DNA of 64,000 bases from JBDSZL01 sp039925145 (GCA_039925145.1 JBDSZL010000090.1:1-64000), one strand, 5' to 3'. Counted from the stretch's first letter, positions 7,213 to 14,837 are shown. Made by a program: numbers and translations. The notes: generated by a model not told the origin, from the sequence alone.

Positions 7213-8324
7213 CTACGCCTGCACCGGCACCTCCTTCGCAATTGCCCACATGAACGCGATCAGTTCGCGCGCGATGGCCGTCACGGCCACGTTCGGATGT
7301 TTGCCGCGCGCGACAAGTCGGCGAAACCGTTTGCACAAACGGACCTGGGCTTTCCAGCCGATGGCTTGAATCGGTTTTGGCAGGCCGTCGATCCGGGTCT
7401 GAATGTGCTGAGACACCTTGGCGGGATGCCGATAGGCCCACGCCGCTTCGATCAAGGCGCGGCGGGCGCGGCCGTTGCCCGCCTTGGTGATGCCGCCCTG
7501 ACGGCGCGACGCGCCGCTCGAGTACTCGGACGGAATCAAGCCGACGACGCGGCCAGTTGCCGTGGATTCTCGAACCGCGTGAGGTCGCCGAGTTCCGCGA
7601 CGACGGTGATCGCGACGAGCCACTGCACGCCGCGGAGCGCCTGAAGCGCCTGCACGACTGGATAGAGCCGCCACGCCGGTCCGATGTCGCGCAGTTCGCC
7701 CTCGAGGCGCTGCAAGGCGATCGACCTGCTCATCCACCGCCCGCACCGATTCTTGAAACACGATCTGTTGCGCCGGCGTCGGACAGACGACCTTCGCCAG
7801 GTACCGACGGTGCGCGTCGTTCCAGTCGGCTCGGCCGACATAGTGCAGGCCGAGGCGCAGCCAGAAGGACTTCAAGCGGAGCTTCGCGCTCTTCAACGTC
7901 GGCGGGCGGCATCCCGGGCGCGACAGAGATCGCGGATCGCTTCGTCCTCGACGGTCGGCACGTAGACGCGCGTCAGATCGCCAGAGCGCAAGAGTCGCGC
8001 GATCTCGATGGCATCACGTCGGTCGGTCTTGACCTTGTCGCCGGGCTTCTTGGGGATGAGCGACGGGGCCACGACTCGGCAGGCCAGCCCCTTGCCCGTC
8101 AAATATCGATGGAGCACGTAACCGCATGGGCCGGCCTCGTAGGCAAACACGAGATCGGCCCCCTTCGATTGGAGCCGCCGGATCAGCTTGTCGAGGTCGG
8201 CTTGGCGCGTACCGATCTCGCCCACGAAGACGGGCGGATCGGCGCTCTGCCCCTGGGCGTGAGCGACCGCGATTGAATCCTTGTGGACGTCGAGACCGAC
8301 GAAAACAGATGTAGGCTCTGACAT
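7213..8324 (-). pseudogene. IS110-family transposase, multiply frameshifted (element A)
   Basis: The N-terminal DEDD domain is readable from the ATG at 8324: GLDVHK, YEAGPCG and KTDRRDA supply the four acidic residues. The C-terminal Transposase_20 part (GLIPSEYSSG, GGITKAGN) is readable down to TAG at 7213. Compared with element C, one base is missing near 7904, one is added near 7712 and one is missing near 7545, so no continuous product is possible. The restored length would be about 370 aa. The ends of the coding region match the family well, so the decay looks recent. Confidence 0.85.
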
Positions 8325-8415
8325 GGTTGACCTCCGGTCGAATGGCCGATTGACGCGGCCAGGTGCGGCTCTGATCCGAACTGGACCAATCCGCGAATTG
8401 TGCCGGAGGTCAACC
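8325..8415 (-). promoter_or_regulatory. Leader hairpin that can hide the transposase ribosome site (element A)
   Basis: GGTTGACCTCCGG (8325-8337) directly abuts the transposase ATG and is matched by CCGGAGGTCAACC (8403-8415), a perfect 13-bp inverted repeat. In the transposase mRNA the GGAGGT ribosome site would be paired with upstream ACCTCC. The same arrangement, with other bases, occurs in element B. Confidence 0.6.
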
Positions 8416-8457
8416 GTCTCAACACGCCGAAGTCATACTGTCTAGGCTGACAGACGA

Positions 8458-8715
8458 CTACCGATATACGTCGCGACGATGGCCGACCTTGACGACCACG
8501 ACGACAAGATTCAGATCCTGAATCTCGTACAGAATTCGACAATGGCCTTGTCGAAGTCGGTATTGGTCGCGCCCCGAGAGTTTCTCGCAACCCGGCGGCC
8601 TAGGGTCGCTCGACAGAGATGTGATCTTCGCGACAATCCGCCGGCGATCCTGCTTCGGCAGGGCCTCGATGTCTTTGCCGGCGGACGATGTGATGAGCAG
8701 CTTATAGCTTGCCAC
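8458..8715 (-). CDS. RelE/ParE-family toxin (cassette gene)
   Basis: An 85-aa basic protein with the RelE fold pattern: YKLLITSSAGKDIEALPKQ, a DRRRIVAKI helix, then LSGRDQYRLRQGHCRILYEI and a final VGHRRDVYR strand. The last motif is the usual RelE end. RelE toxins cleave mRNA at the ribosome; ParE relatives inhibit gyrase, and sequence alone does not separate the two. The GTG start overlaps the antitoxin's last 14 bases. It lies in the cassette between elements A and B and runs against the array. Confidence 0.85.
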   Translation of the reverse strand: MASYKLLITSSAGKDIEALPKQDRRRIVAKITSLSSDPRPPGCEKLSGRDQYRLRQGHCRILYEIQDLNLVVVVVKVGHRRDVYR

Positions 8716-8932
8716 GACGCCGGAGGCCCTTCACGAACGCCTCGAAATAGAGTCGTGGTTCGGTGGCTCGCGCACGAAATGCGGCGAGATCGTCCGCGTC
8801 CTCTGCGAGGCTCTGCCGGAGCGCGGCGTTCACAAGATCGGAAACAGATGTCTCGCTCTCTACGGCTTTCATGCGAACAGCTCGATGGAGGTCGGGGTCG
8901 AGGTAGATGGTTGCGCGCTTCGTCAGGCTCAT
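8702..8932 (-). CDS. Ribbon-helix-helix antitoxin partner of the RelE-like toxin
   Basis: A 76-aa protein with an N-terminal RHH domain (RATIYLDPDLHRAVRMKA, then a helix ending in SVSDLVNAAL) that should bind DNA as a dimer. A C-terminal acidic and aromatic tail suits toxin wrapping. It lies upstream of and overlaps the toxin, the order normal for RelBE-type pairs. A good palindromic operator lies just upstream at 8943-8966, consistent with autorepression. Confidence 0.85.
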   Translation of the reverse strand: MSLTKRATIYLDPDLHRAVRMKAVESETSVSDLVNAALRQSLAEDADDLAAFRARATEPRLYFEAFVKGLRRRGKL

Positions 8933-8942
8933 CTCAACATGA

Positions 8943-8966
8943 TGACGTTACAACGTCAGAACGTCA
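8943..8966 (-). promoter_or_regulatory. Operator for the RHH antitoxin
   Basis: TGACGTT-AC-AACGTCA is a perfect 7-bp palindrome (8943-8958), followed by a third half-site AACGTCA at 8960-8966. It starts 11 bp upstream of the antitoxin ATG, where autoregulatory RHH operators usually lie. Confidence 0.6.
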
Positions 8967-8993
8967 AATGGCTTGGCGTCGGCCGACCACGCC

Positions 8994-9063
8994 GCCGAAC
9001 ATCGCGTTGCACCAGACGGCCGCTGGTGCGTTGGTGAGCGGCCGCTGGTGAACGCCGGTCGTT
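8994..9063 (+). repeat. attC7, interrupted by IS element B
   Basis: The R'' side GCCGAAC (8994-9000) is slightly off consensus. Arms CGCGTTGCACCAG ... CTGGTGAACGCCGG pair, and the site stops at GTT (9061-9063). The tail TAGCC resumes at 10588, restoring GGTCGTTAGCC. Confidence 0.75.
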
Positions 9064-9184
9064 GATATGGCTGTCTTCTGTCAAGTGGGCAGACCTTTCC
9101 CGACCTCACGGTTGTGAGTCCTGTTTCTGAGCACGCTCGTCGTGCTCTTCATTCATCAGATCCGTCTGGTCGGCGGCACCGCGT

Positions 9185-9320
9185 TCTAGCGACGGTTGAC
9201 GCTGCTGATATCCGCGGGTTGAGTACCGCCCAGACTGTGGTTCGTCGCGGAGCTGCCTCGCTCTAGGCACGGACGTATCGATCGTGCTGATGTCCATAAC
9301 GACCTCGAGGATTCTCCACC
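9185..9320 (-). ncRNA. Candidate seekRNA/bridge RNA of element B
   Basis: It contains the same 41-nt conserved block (9190-9230) as elements A and C despite overall divergence of B. Sixty-six bp further on is TAACGACC (9297-9304), complement GGTCGTTA, identical to the 8 bases spanning the attC7 insertion point. Ends are approximate. Confidence 0.55.
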
Positions 9321-9371
9321 TGGCCGCGATGCCGCCGGCCTGACGGATCTGATCGGCGCGTCGTCCTAAAT

Positions 9372-10483
9372 TTAGGCCGGCGGTGCGGGCACCTCGCGCG
9401 CGATGGCCCAGATGAAGCCCGTCAACTCACGGGCGATGGCGGTGGCCACCTTCGGCTTCGCCTTGCCGCGCGCCACCAGCTTCCGAAAGCGAGCCGTCAA
9501 CCGGAGCTGCGCTTTCCAGGCGATGTCACAGATCGGTTTTGGCAACGCTTCCTGTCGATAGAGCATCTGCCGGCCGAGGCGCGGCACGCCTTGATACGCC
9601 CAGGCGGCTTCGGCGAGTAACCGTCGGGCGTGCGGATTCCCGGCCTTGGTGATCCCGCCGCGCCGCACGCTGGGTCCGCTCGAGTATTCCGACGGGACGA
9701 GCCCGAGAAACGCCATGAGCTGCCGCGGGTGATCGAAGCGCCGGATATCGCCGATCTCGACGACGAGGCCGACCGCCGTGACAAACGAGACGCCGCGTAA
9801 GGCTTGCAGCGCGTCCACGACCGGTGCCCACCGCCACGTCGGCGTGAGCTGCCGGAGCTGCTCGGTGATCCGCTCGACGCGGCGCTCGGTCTCGTCGATC
9901 GTGTCGCGGTACTCCTGGAGCGCGATGTGCTGCGGCGCCAAGGGGAAACTCAGATCCGCGAGCCAGCGGCGATAGGGCTGCGTCCATCCCGCGCGCCCCG
10001 GATAGCGCCGGCCCTGCCGGAGCAGGAACGCCTTCAGGCGATGTTTGGCCTGCGTGGTCAGGCCGACCGCGTCTTCGCGCGCGCGCACGAGATCGCGCAG
10101 GGCTTCATCATCGGGTGTCGGAATGTAGATCGCCGTGAGCTCGCCGGCGCGATGCAGCCGGGCCAAGGCGTCGCCGTCCCGCCGATCCGTCTTGATTCGG
10201 TCGCCGCTCCGCTTCGGCATGCTCGAGGGATTCACCACGACGCAGTCCTCACCCTGGCCCGTGAGGTACCGGTGAATCCCAAACCCACACGGCCCCGCTT
10301 CGTAGACGAAGCGCAACCGCCGAGTCGGGGCCCGCACGCGCGGACGATCTTCGCGAGCGCCTCCAGATCGCCCGTGATCACTCCGTAGTGGCGCACCTCG
10401 CCGTCGCGCCCGTCTTCGGCGAGCGAGATGTCGATCGATTCCTTGTGGACATCCATCCCCACGAACATGTTACGTTTCGCCAT
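9372..10483 (-). pseudogene. IS110-family transposase with one frameshift (element B)
   Basis: From the ATG at 10483 the N-terminus reads MAKRNMFVGMDVHKESIDIS and continues to about residue 47. A frameshift near 10330-10345 then moves the rest (FVYEAGPCG, KTDRRDGDALA, GLVPSEYSSG, GGITKAGNPHARR) into the frame ending at 9372. All catalytic DEDD residues and the Transposase_20 Ser are present across the two frames. A single-base correction would restore a protein of about 370 aa. Programmed frameshifting is not known for this family, so I call it a pseudogene or a sequencing error. Confidence 0.8.
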
Positions 10484-10563
10484 GACCTGCCTCCGTTGGT
10501 GTGTGGCTCTGCGCGACGCCTTCGCCGGCTCGAGTAACCCACGATAACAACGTGAGGCAGGTC
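10484..10563 (-). promoter_or_regulatory. Leader hairpin hiding the transposase ribosome site (element B)
   Basis: GACCTGCCTC (10484-10493) abuts the transposase ATG and pairs with GAGGCAGGTC (10554-10563). In the mRNA the GGAGG ribosome site is inside this stem. The bases differ from those of elements A and C while the pairing is kept. Confidence 0.55.
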
Positions 10564-10614
10564 TCTTGGCCCGACAGCCATACTGTCTAGCCAGACAAGA
10601 AAATAGCCAACCGG

Positions 10615-11661
10615 ATGTCGATTCTTCGCGGCGTCGCTCTCGTGCTATTCGCGTTTGGCCCGGCGATGGGCGGCGCATCGCAAGAAGTGGCTGCTTGGGG
10701 CGATGCGGTCCAAGGCGTGCAGCTCAGGTTGGCCATTTCTGACGGTCCCTTGCCCGTGAGCGCTGAACTGCTGCCGCTGGAAGTGCAGCTTCGGAACCGC
10801 GGGATGGGCCCCGTGACTTTCATCGGCGAAGCGATCATCCATCCCGAGATTGAGATTGACGGCGTCTGGTACGCTCAAGTGTGGGCGGGCAGTTGCTGTG
10901 CGGCGCCAAGGGAGATCCTGCCGGGCGGGAAGGGCGAGGTGGTCTCGTTCCGTGTGCTGCCGGGTCAAGTATTTGCCGTGGGCGCCAAGCCGGCGCGCAC
11001 GCTCGACCTGAAGCCTGGTAAACATTCGGTCCGGATCCGGAACGTCTTACAGGACAGAATTGATGTGCGGCTCGGTTCGTCCCCTCTGGTCCTGATGAGC
11101 AATGCGGTCACGATCGACATTCCCGCGAGTGTTTCCAACACCTCGAGGCAGTCCGTGACTCCGGTGGCGTGCGGTGGTGAGCCCGGGCGCCGGTTCGACC
11201 GCGTTCATGGCGCGGTCGAACGCGGCGAGAGGTTCAATGCGACGACTGGTGCCGGCTGGATGCTGCGGCTCGAGCCACTGGAACACGGCTGGGCTCTCCA
11301 AGTCTCCACCACGGATCGGCCAGCAGAGGATTTGTCGAGGCTGACGCCGCCGTGGCAATTCGTTCCGAATCCCCGCGAAATCGAGGGGTGGCACTTCCGG
11401 AATGCCATCAACACGGGGCCGAACGATGGGAGCGTGAACGCGCCTGGTCCTCTGCGCGAGTTCATTTTCTCGCCGTTGGTTGGTCGCGAGATCGAGTACG
11501 CCGGCAGCGCCACGACTGCTGCCGATGTCGAGAGGGTCCGGTCGTTCGGTCGCGGCTGGTTGTTCACCGAGTCCTATCGACTCTCACCGGTGGGAAGCGG
11601 CGGCAGAGCAGACATCGAGGCACTGACCTTTTGGGCGTGTTTGACGTGGCCGGCCGGCTAA
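10615..11661 (+). CDS. Exported protein of unknown function (cassette gene)
   Basis: 348 aa. A short N-terminal signal segment (ILRGVALVLFAFGPAMGG) suggests export. Residues 40-170 look like a beta-sandwich with a CCAAPREILPGG segment, ending in VLMSNAVTIDIP. A second domain from about 175 to 348 holds GWMLRLEPLEHGWALQVST and a GWHFRNAINTGPNDGS-PLREF segment, repeated aromatic/Gly motifs that I cannot assign. The stop codon TAA overlaps R'' of attC8, marking it as a normal forward cassette. Two IS insertions now flank the cassette, so transcription from a distant array promoter should be cut off. Confidence 0.7.
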   Translation: MSILRGVALVLFAFGPAMGGASQEVAAWGDAVQGVQLRLAISDGPLPVSAELLPLEVQLRNRGMGPVTFIGEAIIHPEIEIDGVWYAQVWAGSCCAAPREILPGGKGEVVSFRVLPGQVFAVGAKPARTLDLKPGKHSVRIRNVLQDRIDVRLGSSPLVLMSNAVTIDIPASVSNTSRQSVTPVACGGEPGRRFDRVHGAVERGERFNATTGAGWMLRLEPLEHGWALQVSTTDRPAEDLSRLTPPWQFVPNPREIEGWHFRNAINTGPNDGSVNAPGPLREFIFSPLVGREIEYAGSATTAADVERVRSFGRGWLFTESYRLSPVGSGGRADIEALTFWACLTWPAG

Positions 11662-11735
11662 CATCCAAATGGAGCCGACGCGTCCATCGCCTTGTGCCAT
11701 CATGTCGACGAAACGCGCGGCTCATTTGGCGCGTT
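11656..11735 (+). repeat. attC8, interrupted by IS element C
   Basis: R'' GGCTAAC (11656-11662); arms TGGAGCCGACGCGT / ACGCGCGGCTCA; broken after GTT (11733-11735). The tail TAGGCC continues at 13257. Its outer arms are nearly identical to those of attC1 (ACATCCAAATGGAGCCG versus ACATCCAGATGGAGCCG). Confidence 0.85.
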
Positions 11736-11845
11736 GATATGACTTCGGTTGTCAACTCGACCTGGACCTCCGGCCGAAGCGTTCTACCTATCAGCGCTCT
11801 GCGCTCTTCCGGCGTACTCCCGGGTCAGCGCCGAGGTGGGGCCAG

Positions 11846-11975
11846 TACTGCCGACGGTTGATCCTGCTGATATCCGTGGATTGGGTACCACCGTACTGTG
11901 ATCCCGTCGCGCGCCTGCCTCACTCTAGGCTCGAGGGTCGGCCGAAGCCGCCTCCTAACGCCGTCGAGGGTTGCG
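11846..11975 (-). ncRNA. Candidate seekRNA/bridge RNA of element C
   Basis: The conserved 41-nt block lies at 11852-11892. Sixty-one bp further on is CCTAACGC (11954-11961), complement GCGTTAGG, which equals the restored attC8 insertion site. The position and the match follow the same rule as in A and B. Ends are approximate. Confidence 0.55.
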
Positions 11976-12024
11976 CGGAAACCGGGGCCGCACCATCGAC
12001 GCCGACCCGAGATTGGGGTGGCGG

Positions 12025-13138
12025 TCAGGCCGCCACCGAGACCTCCTTGGCAATCGCCCACATGAAACGCGATCAGCTCGCGCGCGATCGCGGTGACGAC
12101 CACGTTCGGATGTTTGCCGCGCCCGACGAGCCGGCGAAACCGCTTGCACAGGCGGACCTGTGCCTTCCAGCCGAGGTCCTGAATCGGTTTGGGCAGCCCG
12201 TCGATCCGCGTCTGGATGTGGGCCGACACCTTGGCCGGATGGCGATAGGCCCACGCGCCTTCGATGAGCGCGCGTCGCGCGCGCCCGTTGCCGGCTTTCG
12301 TGATGCCGCCCTGTCGCCGTGAGGACCCGCTCGAGTACTCGGACGGAATCAAGCCGACAAAGGCGGCGAGCTGGCGGGGCGAGTCGAAGCGGGTGAGGTT
12401 GCCGAGTTCGGCGACGACCGTGATCGCGACGAGCCACTGGACGCCGCGGAGCGCTTGCAGCGCTTGCACGACCGGATAGAGTCGCCAGGCCGGTCCGATG
12501 TCGCGCAGTTCGCCCTCGAGGCGCTGCAGGCGATCGACCTGCTCATCCACCGCCCGCACCGATTCTTGAAACACGATCTGTTGCGCCGGCGTCGGACAGA
12601 CGACCTTTGCCAGGTACCGACGGTGCGCGTCGTTCCAGTCGGCTCGGCCGACATAGTGCAGGCCGAGGCGCAGCCAGAAGGACTTCAAGCGGAGCTTCGC
12701 GCTCTTCAACGTCAGGCGGGCGGCATCCCGGGCGCGACAGAGATCGCGGATCGCTTCGTCCTCGACGGTCGGCACGTAGACGCGCGTCAGATCGCCGGAC
12801 CGCAAGAGGCGTGCGAGCTCGACCGCGTCGCGCCGGTCGGTCTTGACCTTGTCGCCGGGCCTCTTGGGAATCAGCGACGGCGCGACGACCTGGCAGTCGA
12901 AGCCTTGGGCAGTGAGGTCGCGATACAGGCCGTAGCCGCACGGCCCGGCCTCGTAGGCAAACACCAGCGTCGAGGCCTTCGCGTGCAGGCGGCGGATCAG
13001 TTTCCCAAGGTCCGCCTGGCGCGTCCCGATCGCGCCGACAAACTCCGGGGGATCGGTGCGCGGGCCGCGCGCGTAGGCGACGGCGATGGAATCTTTGTGG
13101 ACGTCCAAACCGACGAAAAGGGGTGTAGGCTCTGCCAT
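12025..13138 (-). pseudogene. IS110-family transposase with a C-terminal frameshift (element C)
   Basis: The frame from the ATG at 13138 is intact through the DEDD domain (GLDVHK, YEAGPCG, KTDRRDAVELA) and the Transposase_20 domain (GLIPSEYSSG, GGITKAGNGRARR) to IARELIAF. An extra A in the AAA at 12065-12067 then replaces the expected MWAIAKEV tail with an unrelated reading frame that runs on to 11825. In the ancestral frame the stop would be at 12025. Only about 13 terminal residues are affected, so residual activity cannot be excluded. Confidence 0.8.
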
Positions 13139-13229
13139 GGTTGACCTCCGGAGAAACGGCCGATTGACACGGCCGGGTGCGGCTCTGATCCAACTCCGAC
13201 CAACCCGCGAATTGTGCCGGAGGTCAACC
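13139..13229 (-). promoter_or_regulatory. Leader hairpin hiding the transposase ribosome site (element C)
   Basis: GGTTGACCTCCGG (13139-13151) next to the ATG is matched by CCGGAGGTCAACC (13217-13229), as in element A. The GGAGGT ribosome site would be sequestered in the mRNA. Confidence 0.6.
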
Positions 13230-13275
13230 GTCTCAACACGCCGAAGTCATACTGTCTAGGCCGACAGGAGACAAA

Positions 13276-13839
13276 ATGACGACTCTGACCCAGTGTGGAG
13301 TGCCCTTCCTCAAGTGGAGAGCAGGCGCCGTGCGAGTGTCTCGGTGCTGTCTTATCGCGGTGTCGATGCTGTTGAGTGCCTGCTCGCCTGCGAGTAACGG
13401 AACCACAAGCGACCCGGCAAATGCATCCGCCGCAACTTCAGACCGAGCCGCTGCACGACAACAGATCGAGGCAGCCGCAGCAAGGATTTGGGAAGCCGTG
13501 GCGCGTGGTGATTCGGTAGCCATTTTGGCCGACTACGCGGATGATGGGATCGTACTTGGCTCGGGCGGACCGATGTTCGAGGGGAAACCGGCAGTCGCGG
13601 CATTTCTGCAAGGTCTGTTCGCCGAGAACACGTTCAAGGATGTGAAAGGAAACGTGACCGACATCATGATCAGCAGCGACCTCGCCGTCGAAACCGGAAC
13701 GTACGCGATGACGGTCATTCCAAAAAATGGAAGTGCGGCGGCGGACAAAGGGAAATACCTTCACGTGTGGAAAAGGTTCCCGGACGGCTCGTGGAAGGTC
13801 GTTCGCTACATGGCGAATTCCGACATTGCGCCCAAGTGA
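13276..13839 (+). CDS. SnoaL-like/DUF4440 lipoprotein (cassette gene)
   Basis: 187 aa. A lipoprotein signal ends in the lipobox LLSAC (Cys about residue 36), so the mature protein should be membrane-anchored. The C-terminal 125 residues form a SnoaL/NTF2-like cone: IWEAVARGDSVAILADYADDGIV, GKPAVAAFLQGLF and a closing HVWKRFPDGSWKVVRYM. This is the wording of DUF4440 proteins; catalytic and carrier roles are both known in the wider fold. ATG at 13276 has AGGAG 5 bp upstream. A GTG at 13330 would give a shorter signal peptide. It is directly downstream of element C. Confidence 0.8.
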   Translation: MTTLTQCGVPFLKWRAGAVRVSRCCLIAVSMLLSACSPASNGTTSDPANASAATSDRAAARQQIEAAAARIWEAVARGDSVAILADYADDGIVLGSGGPMFEGKPAVAAFLQGLFAENTFKDVKGNVTDIMISSDLAVETGTYAMTVIPKNGSAAADKGKYLHVWKRFPDGSWKVVRYMANSDIAPK

Positions 13840-13918
13840 CGACGGCAGGTCGACCCCTCGCTCGTGGTACGACAGGGTCAGTTTCGTTTTTGAGTCCCGC
13901 CGAAGTGGACCAAGAGCT

Positions 13919-13992
13919 GCCTAACACCGGCTGCACCAGACGGCCGCCCGTGCGAGAAGACTGCGGACGCTGGTGAGCCGGAGCCGTTAGGT
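13919..13992 (+). repeat. attC9 recombination site
   Basis: R'' GCCTAAC (13919-13925) and R' GTTAGGT (13986-13992), immediately followed by a second overlapping TTAGGC (13992-13997). Arms ACCGGCTGCACCAG / CTGGTGAGCCGGAG. The doubled core makes the exact crossover base ambiguous. Confidence 0.85.
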
Positions 13993-14016
13993 TAGGCCCG
14001 CACACAGGAGTCATCT

Positions 14017-14325
14017 ATGGTTAACGAATACATTCGCTACCGAATTCCCGCCGAGATGCGTACGGCTTTCCAGTCTGACTATGAGAAGGCCGTTGAATAC
14101 CTCCGCGCCTCTCCGGTGTGCCTAGGTTACGAATTGAGCCAGTGCGAGGAAGAGCCCGACAGTTTTGTTCTGCGCATCTCTTGGCAATCCACCGCAGATC
14201 ATATGGGCAAGTTCAGAGGGAGCGCGGAGTTTCAGGGCTTCCTGCCACTGATACGCCCATACATGCCTCAGATCGAAGAGATGCGACACTACGCATTGAC
14301 CGAGCTTCGTTGGAATCGAAGCTGA
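14017..14325 (+). CDS. ABM-domain (antibiotic biosynthesis monooxygenase-like) protein
   Basis: 102 aa, one complete dimeric ferredoxin-like ABM domain: YIRYRIPAEMRTAFQSDY at the start, LGYELSQCEEEPDSFVLRI in the core with the conserved acidic pair, then SWQSTADHMGKFRGSAEF and a closing helix. Such small proteins are cofactor-poor monooxygenases or heme-handling partners. AGGAG lies 7 bp before the ATG. It shares one cassette with the globin gene 20 bp downstream, so the two are probably co-translated. I recall this adjacency from other genomes, which supports a joint oxidative or NO-related role (inference). Confidence 0.85.
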   Translation: MVNEYIRYRIPAEMRTAFQSDYEKAVEYLRASPVCLGYELSQCEEEPDSFVLRISWQSTADHMGKFRGSAEFQGFLPLIRPYMPQIEEMRHYALTELRWNRS

Positions 14326-14345
14326 ATCATTGAAGGAAGAAACCC

Positions 14346-14816
14346 ATGAACAACACAACCGTGCCCACATTGTATGAGTGGCTGGGGGGCAGCGAGGCCC
14401 TTAACCGCCTGACCGTGCGCTTCTATGAGCGTGTCCGCGAAAACTCAACTCTCGCGCCGGTGTTTGCACACATGGGCAACGATCATCCGCAGCATGTCGC
14501 CGCTTTTCTTGCCGAAGTCCTTGGTGGGCCACCCGACTACACCGCCCAGTTCGGCGGACACCCGCACATGATTCAACAGCATCTCAATCGTCATCTCAGG
14601 CAAGAGCAACGGCGCGAGTGGGTAGCGTTACTGCTCGATACCGCCGATGAACTGCAAATGCCCGACGACCCAGAGTTTCGATCCGCGCTTGTTGGTTACC
14701 TGGAGTGGGGTTCAAGGCTTGCGGTCATCAATTCTCAGTCGGGTGCCGCCGTCGACCAACACGCACCCATGCCCAAGTGGGGCTGGGGTGAGGTGAAAGG
14801 TCCGTATTTGTCATGA
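14346..14816 (+). CDS. Group II truncated hemoglobin
   Basis: 156 aa, a 2-on-2 globin. TLYEWLGGSEALNRLTVRFY forms the A/B helices with the diagnostic Tyr-x-x-x-GG, and FYERVRENSTLAPVF follows. The proximal His lies in GGHPHMIQQH, and Trp G8 in RREWVALLLD is the group II (trHbO) mark. A C-terminal extension ending KWGWGEVKGPY is common in this subgroup. Expected roles are O2 or NO chemistry and peroxide or NO detoxification in the cytoplasm. Second gene of its cassette; stop at 14814-14816, attC10 follows. Confidence 0.9.
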   Translation: MNNTTVPTLYEWLGGSEALNRLTVRFYERVRENSTLAPVFAHMGNDHPQHVAAFLAEVLGGPPDYTAQFGGHPHMIQQHLNRHLRQEQRREWVALLLDTADELQMPDDPEFRSALVGYLEWGSRLAVINSQSGAAVDQHAPMPKWGWGEVKGPYLS

Positions 14817-14837
14817 GGTCTGCGACTCAAACTGCGG

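Larger units (their letters stand above)
6914..8442 (-). mobile_element. IS110/IS1111-family element A inserted in attC6
   Basis: About 1,529 bp. Sub-terminal inverted repeats TATGACTTCGG (6916-6926) and CCGAAGTCATA (8427-8437) lie 2 bp and 5 bp inside the ends, the sub-terminal arrangement typical of the IS1111 group. The boundary follows GTT on the left and precedes TAGGC on the right, with at most one T ambiguous and no evident target duplication. It carries a frameshifted transposase on the minus strand and a ~290-bp non-coding segment downstream of it. It is a close relative of element C. Confidence 0.85.
9064..10587 (-). mobile_element. IS110/IS1111-family element B inserted in attC7
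   Basis: About 1,524 bp. Inverted repeats TATGGCTGTC (9066-9075) and GACAGCCATA (10573-10582) sit at the same sub-terminal offsets as in A and C but differ in sequence, and its transposase is clearly more distant. Orientation and position relative to attC (after GTT of R') are identical to A and C. Confidence 0.85.
11736..13256 (-). mobile_element. IS110/IS1111-family element C inserted in attC8
   Basis: About 1,521 bp. Sub-terminal inverted repeats TATGACTTCGG (11738-11748) and CCGAAGTCATA (13241-13251) are identical to those of element A. It is inserted after GTT of R', in the same orientation as A and B. It has the least damaged transposase of the three. Confidence 0.85.

Noticed and set aside
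11825..12024. C-terminal 66 residues of the long element C transposase frame
   Set aside because: They result from a frameshift and read through the conserved non-coding guide-RNA region; element A shows the true end.
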